DNA of 64,000 bases, from NCBI GenBank assembly GCA_964609615.1, contig CAZSRL010000001.1, positions 29,511 through 93,510 on the forward strand, given 5' to 3'. Of this stretch, positions 41,720 to 50,741 are shown in pieces. Under the pieces are notes generated by a model, which saw nothing but the letters and a program-made list of their open reading frames with translations, was not told where the DNA came from and searched no databases. Source of the DNA: CAZSRL01 sp964609615 (GTDB lineage Bacteria; Bacillota_I; Bacilli_A; RF39; UBA660). Within the stretch, counting starts at the first letter, position 1. Every line of letters begins with the position of its first letter. The translations under genes were made by a program, and so were the position numbers.

Positions 41720-42635
41720 TTAAATTTATTCTCTCTTTCTCAATATATATAGGTCTTTGTTTTGTTTCTAAGTATGTTTTTGATAAGTATTCTCCAATAA
41801 TACCTAAACATATTAGTTGAATGCCTCCCAAGAATAACAACACACACATTATAGATGCATACCCCGGAGTATCTTTGCCTAACAGCAAAGTCTGAATTAA
41901 AATAATAATTAAATATATAAACGCTACAATGCTTGTAATTGATCCAACATATGTACTTATTCTAAGTGGTTTTGTACTAAAACCAACAAACCCATCTATA
42001 GCATACGAAAATGACTTAGTAAAATTAAATTTACTTTTGCCGGTTGTTCTTTCTTTTACTTTATAATTTAAATATTTAGTATTATAACCCACCCAAGAAA
42101 ATAAGCCTTTTGAAAATCTATTTTTTTCACTTAATTCTAACAATGATTCTTTCATTCTTTTATTAAACATTCTAAAATCACTAGCACCATTTACAAATTT
42201 AATATTTGCCAGTTTATCAATAGTTTTATAGAATGTTTTTTGACATATTTTATAAAAGAAACCCTTATTATTTTCTTGACACATACATACGGAATCATAT
42301 TCTTTATTATTTGTTAAAAATTTATACATAGACACTATATACTTAGGTTCCTGTTGTAAATCAGTATCAATAATACAAACATATTCACCACATGAATTTT
42401 TTATTCCAGCATATATAGCAGCTTCTTTTCCAAAGTTTCTAGAAAAAGAAATGATTTTTACTCTATTATCATTTTTACAAATAGATTTAAGTTTTTTTAA
42501 ACTATTATCTGTGCTTCCATCATCAATAAATAATAATTCATAATCTATGTTTTTTAATTCCTTAATAGTTTCTTTATAAAACTTTTCTATTATTTCTTCT
42601 TCATTATAAATAGGACCAATAACACTTAACTTCAT
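41706..42635 (-). CDS. GT2 polyprenyl-phosphate glycosyltransferase (GtrB/DPM-like)
   Basis: 309 residues. The N-terminal GT2 domain has IDDGSTDNS, DTDLQQ (DxD-type) and a QxxRW-like region, followed by two C-terminal membrane helices (about 225-285). The product is likely a polyprenyl-phosphate hexose. The frame is open to 42668, but GGAGGACAAACAA before ATG 42635 (MKLSVIGPIYNE) fixes the start. Partner of the overlapping GtrA. Confidence 0.88.
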   Translation of the reverse strand: MKLSVIGPIYNEEEIIEKFYKETIKELKNIDYELLFIDDGSTDNSLKKLKSICKNDNRVKIISFSRNFGKEAAIYAGIKNSCGEYVCIIDTDLQQEPKYIVSMYKFLTNNKEYDSVCMCQENNKGFFYKICQKTFYKTIDKLANIKFVNGASDFRMFNKRMKESLLELSEKNRFSKGLFSWVGYNTKYLNYKVKERTTGKSKFNFTKSFSYAIDGFVGFSTKPLRISTYVGSITSIVAFIYLIIILIQTLLLGKDTPGYASIMCVLLFLGGIQLICLGIIGEYLSKTYLETKQRPIYIEKERINLNDKA

Positions 42636-42697
42636 TTGTTTGTCCTCCTTATTTAAATTATAAACCAAACATCTGATAAAGTAAATAATGATAAAAA

Positions 42698-42715
42698 AAA
42701 GGAACTATGTTCCTA
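42698..42715 (-). terminator. Terminator of tagH
   Basis: AGGAAC/GTTCCT stem (42700-42705, 42709-42714) with loop TAT followed by a U8 run, at the tagH stop. Confidence 0.8.
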
Positions 42716-43438
42716 ATATTTATTATTATAATATTCTTCTGCTTCATCGATTGATCCATCGAATAATAATTTACCTTGTTTTAAAACAATTCCTCTTTCA
42801 CAAAATCTTTTTGCCATATGCATTGAATGTGTTACAAATAATACAGTAATATCATCATCAGTAATTAATTCTTTTACTTTTGTTAAGCATTTATCTTGGA
42901 AATCTCTATCCCCAACACTTAACACTTCATCTAAAACTAATATATCTGGAACAATATTAACACTTATTGCAAAACCTAACCTTGCTTTCATTCCACTTGA
43001 ATACATTTTAACAGGTTGATCTAAATAATCTCCAATATCTGCGAATTCTATAATCGGTTTTTCTATTTTTTTTATTTCATCTTTTGTCATATTTAATATA
43101 CTACATTTTATATAAATGTTTTCTCTACCAGTACATTCTTGATTAAATCCAGCAGTTAATTCAAGTAAAGCGTTTATTTTTCCTTTTACAATCACTTCTC
43201 CTTTAGTAGGTGTAGATACGCCTGATACCATTTTAAGTATTGTACTCTTTCCACTTCCATTTGCTCCTAAAAAAGCAACAGTTTCACCTTTTCTAATTTG
43301 AAAATTCAAATTATCTGATGCTAATTTTTTCTTATATTTTACTTTATTACTAAATATTCCTAAAAATTGTTTTTTACTATTAGCATATAATCTATACATT
43401 TTAGAAACATTTTTAAATTCTATTACAACATCTTTTAT
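42713..43438 (-). CDS. tagH: TagH-like teichoic acid ABC exporter ATPase, apparent ATA start
   Basis: 241 residues from the proposed start. Walker A GANGSGKST, signature YSSGMKARLGFA, Walker B LVLDEVLSVGD, H-loop THS. The first ATG (43399) would cut off IEFKNVSKMYRLY, the conserved first strand of this ABC family. That sequence is in frame upstream, limited by a TGA, with no ATG, GTG or TTG. The only codon with good placement is ATA at 43436-43438: it overlaps the tagG stop as ATAA and sits a few bases after GGTGATG. Exports wall polymer with TagG. It lacks the extra C-terminal domain of Bacillus TagH. Confidence 0.85.
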   Translation of the reverse strand: MKDVVIEFKNVSKMYRLYANSKKQFLGIFSNKVKYKKKLASDNLNFQIRKGETVAFLGANGSGKSTILKMVSGVSTPTKGEVIVKGKINALLELTAGFNQECTGRENIYIKCSILNMTKDEIKKIEKPIIEFADIGDYLDQPVKMYSSGMKARLGFAISVNIVPDILVLDEVLSVGDRDFQDKCLTKVKELITDDDITVLFVTHSMHMAKRFCERGIVLKQGKLLFDGSIDEAEEYYNNKY

Positions 43439-44229
43439 AGGACATCACCCACTTCATATTTAGTTCTTCTATATATAAACAATGAAAACAATAAAGTTAC
43501 TATAAAGACTATAAAGAAACAACCTAATGTTGTAAAGTCTTCAAAAAACCATTGTTTGTGTATAAATACATTCCTATATCCTTCAACAAAGAAAGTAACA
43601 GGATTAAATAATAGCACTGTATTTACCCATCCTAAACTCATTGTTTTAATATTCCATAAAATTCCTGATAACCAAAAAATTGCTGTCGTAAATGCCTTTA
43701 CTAAATTCAAAAAATCTTTTGACACTATAGATAATAATGAAAATCCCAATGATAATACATTAAAGTATAAAAACATTCCAAGTATATATAACGGTAATTG
43801 TATAAAATAAATATTAATACCAAAAAATACTATAAATACAATTGTAAATAATGTTATTAAAAATAAATGTGGTATAAAATGTGATATTGTATCAAATGTA
43901 GGTATTACACTAATAGGAAATTTTATTTTTGTTACCAATTGTGAATTTTTTCTCAGTGCATTTATTCCTTGATTAAGCATGTCACTCATAAAAAACCATG
44001 GAATTATTCCGGCGATTAACCAAATAACAAATGGTACGCCTTCTATTGTTCCACCAGCTCTTAATCCGTATGTTAAGGCAAACCAATATATGAAAACTGT
44101 TACAGTTGGTTTTATAAGTACCCAAACCCAGCCAAACACAGTACCTTTATATTGTTTTACAATATCAAACCATGCTAATTTAAGAATTTGATATCTATAT
44201 TCCCAGTGTTCTTTAATAATATTTATCAT
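43435..44229 (-). CDS. tagG: TagG-like teichoic acid ABC exporter permease
   Basis: 264 residues, six membrane helices. It has the ABC-2 polysaccharide signature: WFDIVKQYKGTVFGWVWVLIKP near the start, WLIAGIIPWFF, and NPVTFFVEGYRNVFI at the C-terminal part. With TagH it moves lipid-linked teichoic acid or similar polymer across the membrane. Upstream there are two TATAAT-like boxes, one extended (TGTTATAAT near 44265), so tagGH may start a new transcript. Confidence 0.92.
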   Translation of the reverse strand: MINIIKEHWEYRYQILKLAWFDIVKQYKGTVFGWVWVLIKPTVTVFIYWFALTYGLRAGGTIEGVPFVIWLIAGIIPWFFMSDMLNQGINALRKNSQLVTKIKFPISVIPTFDTISHFIPHLFLITLFTIVFIVFFGINIYFIQLPLYILGMFLYFNVLSLGFSLLSIVSKDFLNLVKAFTTAIFWLSGILWNIKTMSLGWVNTVLLFNPVTFFVEGYRNVFIHKQWFFEDFTTLGCFFIVFIVTLLFSLFIYRRTKYEVGDVL

Positions 44230-44353
44230 ATCTTCACTTCATTCCTCTCGCTTTTTAATTATAACATAAATATTATACATAAAAAAGGTATAACTTATAA
44301 GTATAATTATAAATTTAATAAATCTTTTCAAATAATAAAATAGCTATATTAAT

Positions 44354-45454
44354 TTAAAAATTATCTTTGTAAATCCATTCTAAAATTTTCTTAACAATTA
44401 GTTTAGTACTATCACCTTTGATATTATCTAAATATTTTTCTTTATATTTAACGCTTTCTAAATGCGGATATTCTTTTTTTAATCCCGTTTTTAAATCTTT
44501 TATATTATAAAAACAACAATTTGGTAATTCTTTATCTAATAAAACATTAATGCCAGTTTTATTTTTATAATCTTCATAATCATATAAATAATAATATACT
44601 TTTTTGTCCAGTACATAGCCTTCTAGAGCAATTGCTGAATAATCAGTTATCAAAAGATCACTTACTGTTAGTAAATCTATTGCTTTAAACTCTATGCAAG
44701 TATAAACTCTATCATTATTTAAATTTAATTTATGAAGTGGATGAGATTTAACAATAATATTATATTTTTTATAATCTATAGCTGATAAAATTTCATCTGT
44801 TTTATCTGTTTTATCTTTTCTAAATGTTGGAGCATAAAGAATTGTTTTTTTATTTTTTAGTGATGGGTATTTTTTATGTATTCTTTTTCTAATATTATTT
44901 TTTTCTTTTAATAAATAATCAATTCTAGGAAGGCCATAGTTTAAAAACACTTCTTTATTGTATCCGAATGTATCACGAAAATATGTCTCTGTTGCTGTTG
45001 AAGATGAAATAATATTAGTATAATTTTTATGCATTTTCATAGCTGTTGATAGTTTTTTATTCCTTCCTGCATCTTGTTCTAAATTTTGAAGTCCGAATTT
45101 TTTTATAGCACCTAAAGAATGCCAAATTTGTAATACTTTTAAATCTTTTTTGTGGTTTAAAACAGAAATCATAGGAATATAAGAATCTATTATACACACT
45201 TTAGCAGTAGCAATATTATACATTTGTTTATAAAAATGAAAATAATATGATATATAACTATCCATTTTTTTACACAATATACATATTTCAATACTATCAT
45301 CTTTTTTTAATTCATTTATTATGTATTCAAAATCAATAGAACATTTATTACTTTGTCTAGATAAAAATACAACTTTATTTTTTGTGGGTAATAATTTCAA
45401 AAAAAAGTATACAAGTTTTAAATGTAGAAAGAAAATGTTTATTAATAATTTCAT
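44354..45454 (-). CDS. CDP-glycerol glycerophosphotransferase family protein
   Basis: 366 residues. It contains LQIWHSLGAIKKFG (in place of WHGTPLK), ILYAPTFRKDK and ITDYSAIALEGYVLDKKVYYYLYDYE, a divergent member of the TagB/TagF family. The N-terminus has a hydrophobic stretch suited to membrane association. Acceptor and exact donor (glycerol or ribitol phosphate) cannot be told. Its start overlaps the stop of the next transferase gene by one base (TAATG). Confidence 0.82.
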   Translation of the reverse strand: MKLLINIFFLHLKLVYFFLKLLPTKNKVVFLSRQSNKCSIDFEYIINELKKDDSIEICILCKKMDSYISYYFHFYKQMYNIATAKVCIIDSYIPMISVLNHKKDLKVLQIWHSLGAIKKFGLQNLEQDAGRNKKLSTAMKMHKNYTNIISSSTATETYFRDTFGYNKEVFLNYGLPRIDYLLKEKNNIRKRIHKKYPSLKNKKTILYAPTFRKDKTDKTDEILSAIDYKKYNIIVKSHPLHKLNLNNDRVYTCIEFKAIDLLTVSDLLITDYSAIALEGYVLDKKVYYYLYDYEDYKNKTGINVLLDKELPNCCFYNIKDLKTGLKKEYPHLESVKYKEKYLDNIKGDSTKLIVKKILEWIYKDNF

Positions 45455-46713
45455 TATTTATCATCTCCAATAATAATATCTAATACTCTTTTACTACAAT
45501 TTCTTCCATCTAAATAATTAAATTTTTTATTAAATTTTTTATATTTGTTATTATATAAATCATAATAAATATTTATATTTTTTATACTTTTTATTAAAGA
45601 TTCTTCATCTTGAATTATTGGACCAGGTAATATTTTTAAATCCATATAAAAATCTCTTAATTTATTTTTATACTCTTCTAAATCATACATATAAAACAAA
45701 ATAGGTCTTTTTAAATTAGCATAATCAAAAAAAACGCTTGAATAATCAGTGATTAGTATGTCACTAGTAATGTATAAATCATTTATATCATTATAATTTG
45801 ATACATCAAATATAAATCCTTTATATTTTTTTAAATTAAGTTGATTTGTAACATAATAATGAGTTCTAAAAAGTAATACATATTCATCTGATATTTCACT
45901 TTGTATTTTATCTAAATCAATTCCTAGATTATAACAAAATCCACTTCCGGAATTATATTGATTATCTCTAAAAGTAGGAGCATATAATATCACTTTTTTA
46001 TTTTTGGGTAATCCAAGTTTTTTCTTAATATCATTTGATTGTTTTTTTGTTATGTCAAATAAATCATCATTTCTTGGATATCCTGTTTCAATAATGATAT
46101 CTTCTTTATTTAGTTCTTTAAGATTAAAAGATGAAATAAACTTTTCACTTGCAAATTTTGATGGTGAAATAAAGTAATTAAATCTTTTAACATCTTTGTC
46201 ATTTGTTCTTTTAATTTCCTTTTTTGTTCGTAGTAAATTACTATCATATTTAATATCACATCTAAGGCATTTTAAAGGTGTTCCATGCCAACATTGAACA
46301 AATACTTGATCATTTCTTCTAATTATTTCTTCGTGCAATACAGCGTTTACAATAATGTATTTAGCCCTCGAATAATATTTATATGCTTTTCTACTTCTAT
46401 CTTTTACAATAATCGTATTTTTATATCCTTTTAAATATTTTTTATTATCTTCAACGTTTTTAAATAACCAAACATACTTATAATCTTTATATTTTTTGTC
46501 ATTTAACATTTCTAAATACAAGCTTTTAGGATTATCAGAAAAATTTCTACCATTAAAAGATTGAAAAACAACTAATTTATCATCAGTTTTATTTGTAAAA
46601 TAATAATATAAATATACTAATCTTTTTAAGAAAATTCTAGTATGCCTTAAAAAAGTACCTAAAGGTTTATATTTTTTACTTAAATTAATTAATGCTTTCT
46701 TTAACCATTTCAT
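45454..46713 (-). CDS. CDP-glycerol glycerophosphotransferase (TagB/TagF family, second)
   Basis: 419 residues. VQCWHGTPLKCLRCD, LYAPTFRDNQY and ITDYSSVFFDYANLKRPILFYMYDLEEY make it a close relative of the protein at 40020-41261; the two probably arose by duplication. It likely extends or primes glycerol-phosphate chains using CDP-glycerol from the adjacent TagD. It lies downstream of tagD beyond a hairpin. Confidence 0.87.
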   Translation of the reverse strand: MKWLKKALINLSKKYKPLGTFLRHTRIFLKRLVYLYYYFTNKTDDKLVVFQSFNGRNFSDNPKSLYLEMLNDKKYKDYKYVWLFKNVEDNKKYLKGYKNTIIVKDRSRKAYKYYSRAKYIIVNAVLHEEIIRRNDQVFVQCWHGTPLKCLRCDIKYDSNLLRTKKEIKRTNDKDVKRFNYFISPSKFASEKFISSFNLKELNKEDIIIETGYPRNDDLFDITKKQSNDIKKKLGLPKNKKVILYAPTFRDNQYNSGSGFCYNLGIDLDKIQSEISDEYVLLFRTHYYVTNQLNLKKYKGFIFDVSNYNDINDLYITSDILITDYSSVFFDYANLKRPILFYMYDLEEYKNKLRDFYMDLKILPGPIIQDEESLIKSIKNINIYYDLYNNKYKKFNKKFNYLDGRNCSKRVLDIIIGDDK

Positions 46714-46775
46714 ATGTTCACTTCTCCTGTTAGAAATATTATATCATTTTTAATACTTTAATTAAAGATTAAATA

Positions 46776-46800
46776 AAAATCTAGACATTATCTAGATTTT
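46776..46800 (-). terminator. Terminator of tagD
   Basis: A 10-bp stem AAAATCTAGA/TCTAGATTTT (46776-46785, 46791-46800) with loop CATTA and U-rich flank, just after the tagD stop. Confidence 0.75.
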
Positions 46801-47207
46801 GTTTTTATTCTTTCTTTCAATTCAGTAGTTGATATTCCTTGCGTTCTTGATAAATATACTACTTCAACACCTTCATCTTTTAAAAAGTCAAAAGCACCTA
46901 CCCAATCATCTCCTATTACAAAAGTATCAATTTCATATTTTTTCATATCTAATACTTTTTGATCCCAATTTTCCTCAGGAATAACTTCATCAACACACTT
47001 TATAGCATCAACAATTGCACTTCTATCTTCAAATGATATTTGAGATTTTTTTCCTTTTTGAGCATTAAATTCATCAGTTGAAACACCTACAATAAGAGTA
47101 TCTCCAAGTTCTTTTGCTCTTTTTAATAAATTTAAATGACCTATGTGAAACAAATCATATGTTCCATAAGTAATAACTCTTTTTTCTCCCAATAGCTTTT
47201 TTTTCAT
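46788..47207 (-). CDS. tagD: Glycerol-3-phosphate cytidylyltransferase
   Basis: 139 residues. TYGTYDLFHIGHLNLLKRA contains HIGH (21-24), and RTQGISTTELKERI ends the protein, as in TagD. It makes CDP-glycerol from CTP and glycerol 3-phosphate, the donor for the three or more CDP-glycerol transferase domains nearby. It lies 39 bases downstream of the LtaS-like gene. Confidence 0.95.
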   Translation of the reverse strand: MKKKLLGEKRVITYGTYDLFHIGHLNLLKRAKELGDTLIVGVSTDEFNAQKGKKSQISFEDRSAIVDAIKCVDEVIPEENWDQKVLDMKKYEIDTFVIGDDWVGAFDFLKDEGVEVVYLSRTQGISTTELKERIKTKSR

Positions 47208-47246
47208 AATATCTTACTCCATTCTAATATTGAAATAATATTACTA

Positions 47247-49157
47247 TTATTTTTTACTATAATAATCCGAGTCTAATATCAGATTATTAATTTCAATTTT
47301 AGTATTTACTTGTTTTGTGATTTTTTCAACGTAAGCCGCATCTTCTTTCGCATATTTTGTTTCACCTGGTTTATAATTAATGTTGCCATCATACCATGAT
47401 CCTCCTTTAAAGAATACATAGTTTTCATGTTCTTTTGAAAATACATCTGTACCTGTTGAATATACTGGAGAATAATTCAAACTAAACATATTTGCAAGTA
47501 TTGGTAATATATCTGCTGTATCTAAAATTGTGCTTACTTGTTTTCCTTTTGTATCATTATTCCATATAACAAATGGAACATTTGTTATTAAGTTGGCATC
47601 TTTTGTTCCTTTTACTTCATTCAATAAAGAATAACCGTATGCTTGATGATCAGTTACGAATACTAAAACAGTATCATCTAATTTTTTATCTTGATTTAAT
47701 CTTTTTAGTAATAATCTTATAAATTCATCTGTTTCATGAGCTTTAGCATATAAACAACTTGTTTCTTCATCACCTTCAATTTTATATTGAGGATATTTAT
47801 TTACTAATGTTGTACATGCTCCATTGTTACCATATGGCAAATGTCCAGACATTGTTGTTATTAAAGTTGCAAATTTTTTGTTATCAGGTGCTATTTCTTT
47901 ATATGTCTCATCTGTATTTACAAGTTCTGTATCAAATAATTTAAAATTCTTTTTATATTTTTTATTAAGATAATTATAATGATGTTCAAATCCAATTGAT
48001 AAATGCATATTTTCTCTATTATAATAATTGCCATCATTATAATGAATAGAATTTGCTGTATATCCTAGTTCTCTAAACATTTTGGGGAATGAATAGGTAA
48101 AAGTATTATTAGCATAGGTGTATGCAGCATTTTCCTCATTAGGTTGATACATACCAGTCATCATAGCAAATTCAGTACTAAATGTTTTTCCTGCTCCAAA
48201 AGTTGTTGGTGCATATCTATTTGAAAAATTAAATCCTTCCGCTTGAAGACCATATAACGTTGGCATGATTTCTTTTGTAACTAGAAAATTATCCATACTT
48301 TCCATCATTATATAAATTACATTTTTATTCTTATATATTCCTGTGTATTTATTATCAGTATGAGAATAAGGATTTTCTTTTATTAATGTATCTGCTTTTT
48401 TCTTTTGTTCACTTTTACTAGGTTCAGTTATTTTATTTTTAGCAGCGACGTATACAAATTTCCACATATATTCTGGAACACCAGATACTTTCATAGCTCT
48501 TGTTCCATCATCATAATCACAATAAATATTTTTTGGAGTAACCATTGTTCTCATTTTTCCACTTTCAAGTTTTGGACCTAAGGCTACAAATCCTAATACT
48601 CTGAAAACAACAAAAACTAGAATTGCAATTAATAATATCAATTTTGTTGGTCTACTCATTTCAAGATTTTTAAGCATTTTATTACAAGCAATCATAAATA
48701 ATACAAATAAAATAGTTGATAAAATTAATTCCCATTTTATTTGTGAAAACAATGATGTAACTTGCTCAGCACCCTCACTAACTAAAGATAAGTCAGATAA
48801 AGAAATTGCTCTTCCTAAAAATTTAAAATAAAAATAATTTACCAAAAAGAACAAAAAAAAGAATCCAAAATAACAGTTAAATAAAATTATTTTTCCTTTT
48901 TTCTTTAATAAAGACATAACAATAGTAAATATAATAAAAATTGATATTGTAAATAAAAATGGAGGAGCTTCAATTAAACCATATCCAATAAAATAGTCCC
49001 TAATAACATATCTTAATGCAAAATCTAAATATAAAAATATTATTAAAGATAATATTGAGACTAAAATAAATAAAACTAAACCATTATTAAAAAATTCAAT
49101 TAACGGCTTTCTTAATTTTTTCCATGTTTTTTTCAAGTCTTTAACTTCTTTCATCAT
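47247..49157 (-). CDS. ltaS: LtaS-like lipoteichoic acid synthase/sulfatase
   Basis: 636 residues. Five membrane helices (about 22-230) are followed by an extracellular sulfatase-like domain: VIYIMMESMDNF (metal Glu), GAGKTFSTEF (catalytic Thr about 324) and VTDHQAYGY (metal Asp/His). The family takes glycerol phosphate from phosphatidylglycerol to build lipid-anchored polyglycerol phosphate outside the cell; some members add phosphoglycerol or phosphoethanolamine instead. Two ATGs (49157, 49154) follow GGACGTGG. Neighbouring tagD and CDP-glycerol transferases support a teichoic role. Confidence 0.85.
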   Translation of the reverse strand: MMKEVKDLKKTWKKLRKPLIEFFNNGLVLFILVSILSLIIFLYLDFALRYVIRDYFIGYGLIEAPPFLFTISIFIIFTIVMSLLKKKGKIILFNCYFGFFFLFFLVNYFYFKFLGRAISLSDLSLVSEGAEQVTSLFSQIKWELILSTILFVLFMIACNKMLKNLEMSRPTKLILLIAILVFVVFRVLGFVALGPKLESGKMRTMVTPKNIYCDYDDGTRAMKVSGVPEYMWKFVYVAAKNKITEPSKSEQKKKADTLIKENPYSHTDNKYTGIYKNKNVIYIMMESMDNFLVTKEIMPTLYGLQAEGFNFSNRYAPTTFGAGKTFSTEFAMMTGMYQPNEENAAYTYANNTFTYSFPKMFRELGYTANSIHYNDGNYYNRENMHLSIGFEHHYNYLNKKYKKNFKLFDTELVNTDETYKEIAPDNKKFATLITTMSGHLPYGNNGACTTLVNKYPQYKIEGDEETSCLYAKAHETDEFIRLLLKRLNQDKKLDDTVLVFVTDHQAYGYSLLNEVKGTKDANLITNVPFVIWNNDTKGKQVSTILDTADILPILANMFSLNYSPVYSTGTDVFSKEHENYVFFKGGSWYDGNINYKPGETKYAKEDAAYVEKITKQVNTKIEINNLILDSDYYSKK

Positions 49158-49236
49158 CCACGTCCTTTTTCTATAACTAATTATACAACAAAATAAGACT
49201 TAAATAAAGATTTTTTGCAGATATCAAAACATAAAA

Positions 49237-49263
49237 AAATAGAAAATATTAATATATTCTATT
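49237..49263 (-). terminator. Terminator of the GT2 gene
   Basis: An A/T-rich stem around AATAGAA...TTCTATT with a following U7 run in the minus-strand RNA, at the stop of the 486-residue GT2. Confidence 0.7.
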
Positions 49264-50719
49264 TCTCTATTATTCTTCCTATATCATTAAATTTAACAAT
49301 CTCTATGTTTTTACATAAAAATAAAAATTGGTTTTTATACTTAGCATCATCCAAAACAATTTTGTTAATATTAGCATTTGAAAACATTTGCTTGAATGAC
49401 TTTTTTATATAATATTTTTTTTTGTTTGTATTTATTTTATTATAAAAAATATCAATTATTGTTCTTTGAAATTTAGAATCATATGGAATTATTATTGCCT
49501 TATCTTTTGCATAATTTAGAAATGAAAGATTTTTCTCTATAGTATTATTATCCATTAATAAATAATAATTACTTTTATATGTTAATTTTTTAATATAATA
49601 AATATTTTTCAATAAATTATTATATTCAGAAAAAAATACAATTATATTATCTTTTTTATTATTCAAAAAATAATTACTACAATTTTCATTTGTTCTCTTT
49701 TTACAACTATTTATTAATTTAGAAATTTTTGATTTGTTTTTTTTCGCCATTTGAATTTTTTGAACATATTCTTCTAATTTATCTTCGCGATTGTTCTCGC
49801 TAACAAAACTAATAATTTTTTTTAAATCATCGCTACAATTTTTTTCATCTGTCTTAATTATTGCATCACTCATGCATCCAAAAAAATCTTTTTTAAAATC
49901 TTTTTTATATATTTCATATGTTCTTTCAGAATAATATATAAAAAATCTATTAACTATATAATTATAAAATTCATTATAATTTCTTTTTTTCTTATTTCGC
50001 AAATATTTATTTGAATCATTTAACATGTTTATAAATGATTTATAATGCTTTTCTGAATTATAATTTGTAGAAGTAACTGATCTATCGTTGTATCTAACTC
50101 TATATAATGAATCTTTTAATATTGATATTTTTTTTGCAGAATCGACAACTTTTAACCAAAATATTATATCTTCATAATAATAATTTTCCCCATATTTCAA
50201 ATTATTCTTTAATAAAAAATCTTTGTCATACAAACATACTACAGTATAATATGGTCTTAAAGATAGCATTTCTATACAATTTTTATTTGTTAATATTTTT
50301 TCATTAATAAAGGGTTTTTCTCTTGATTTCATTTCTTTTTTTGTTCTGTCATTAAATCTAGTCCAATCAAAGAAAACAAAATCACTTTTATCTTTTTCTA
50401 TTTGTTTAACTGCAGTTTCTAATAATAAAGGATTTAATATATCATCTGAATCAAAAAACAATATGTAATCTCCTTTAGCAGATTTAACTGCTAAATTCCT
50501 AGCATAACCTTGACCGTGATTCTTAATGTTTATAACATTTAAATTAGAAACATTTTTTTTATATCTTTCTAATATTGATAAAGTATTATCAGTACTTCCA
50601 TCATTTACTACAATCACTTCAAAATTAGTATATGTTTGCATATAAACGGAATCTAATGCATCTAATAAATATTTTTCACTGTTATAAGCTGGGATAATTA
50701 TACTTACTTTTTTTTTCAT
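49259..50719 (-). CDS. GT2-family glycosyltransferase
   Basis: 486 residues. The N-terminal GT-A domain has VSIIIPAYNSEKYLLDALDSV, VNDGSTDNT and FFDSDD (DxD), then YYEDIIFWLK. The C-terminal ~180 residues are a very Lys- and Asn-rich extension of unknown fold. It is a cytoplasmic, membrane-near enzyme adding a sugar to lipid-linked polymer. It lies 22 bases downstream of the triple-domain transferase. Confidence 0.85.
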   Translation of the reverse strand: MKKKVSIIIPAYNSEKYLLDALDSVYMQTYTNFEVIVVNDGSTDNTLSILERYKKNVSNLNVINIKNHGQGYARNLAVKSAKGDYILFFDSDDILNPLLLETAVKQIEKDKSDFVFFDWTRFNDRTKKEMKSREKPFINEKILTNKNCIEMLSLRPYYTVVCLYDKDFLLKNNLKYGENYYYEDIIFWLKVVDSAKKISILKDSLYRVRYNDRSVTSTNYNSEKHYKSFINMLNDSNKYLRNKKKRNYNEFYNYIVNRFFIYYSERTYEIYKKDFKKDFFGCMSDAIIKTDEKNCSDDLKKIISFVSENNREDKLEEYVQKIQMAKKNKSKISKLINSCKKRTNENCSNYFLNNKKDNIIVFFSEYNNLLKNIYYIKKLTYKSNYYLLMDNNTIEKNLSFLNYAKDKAIIIPYDSKFQRTIIDIFYNKINTNKKKYYIKKSFKQMFSNANINKIVLDDAKYKNQFLFLCKNIEIVKFNDIGRIIEK

Positions 50720-50741
50720 TATTAATCCTCCATATTATTAA

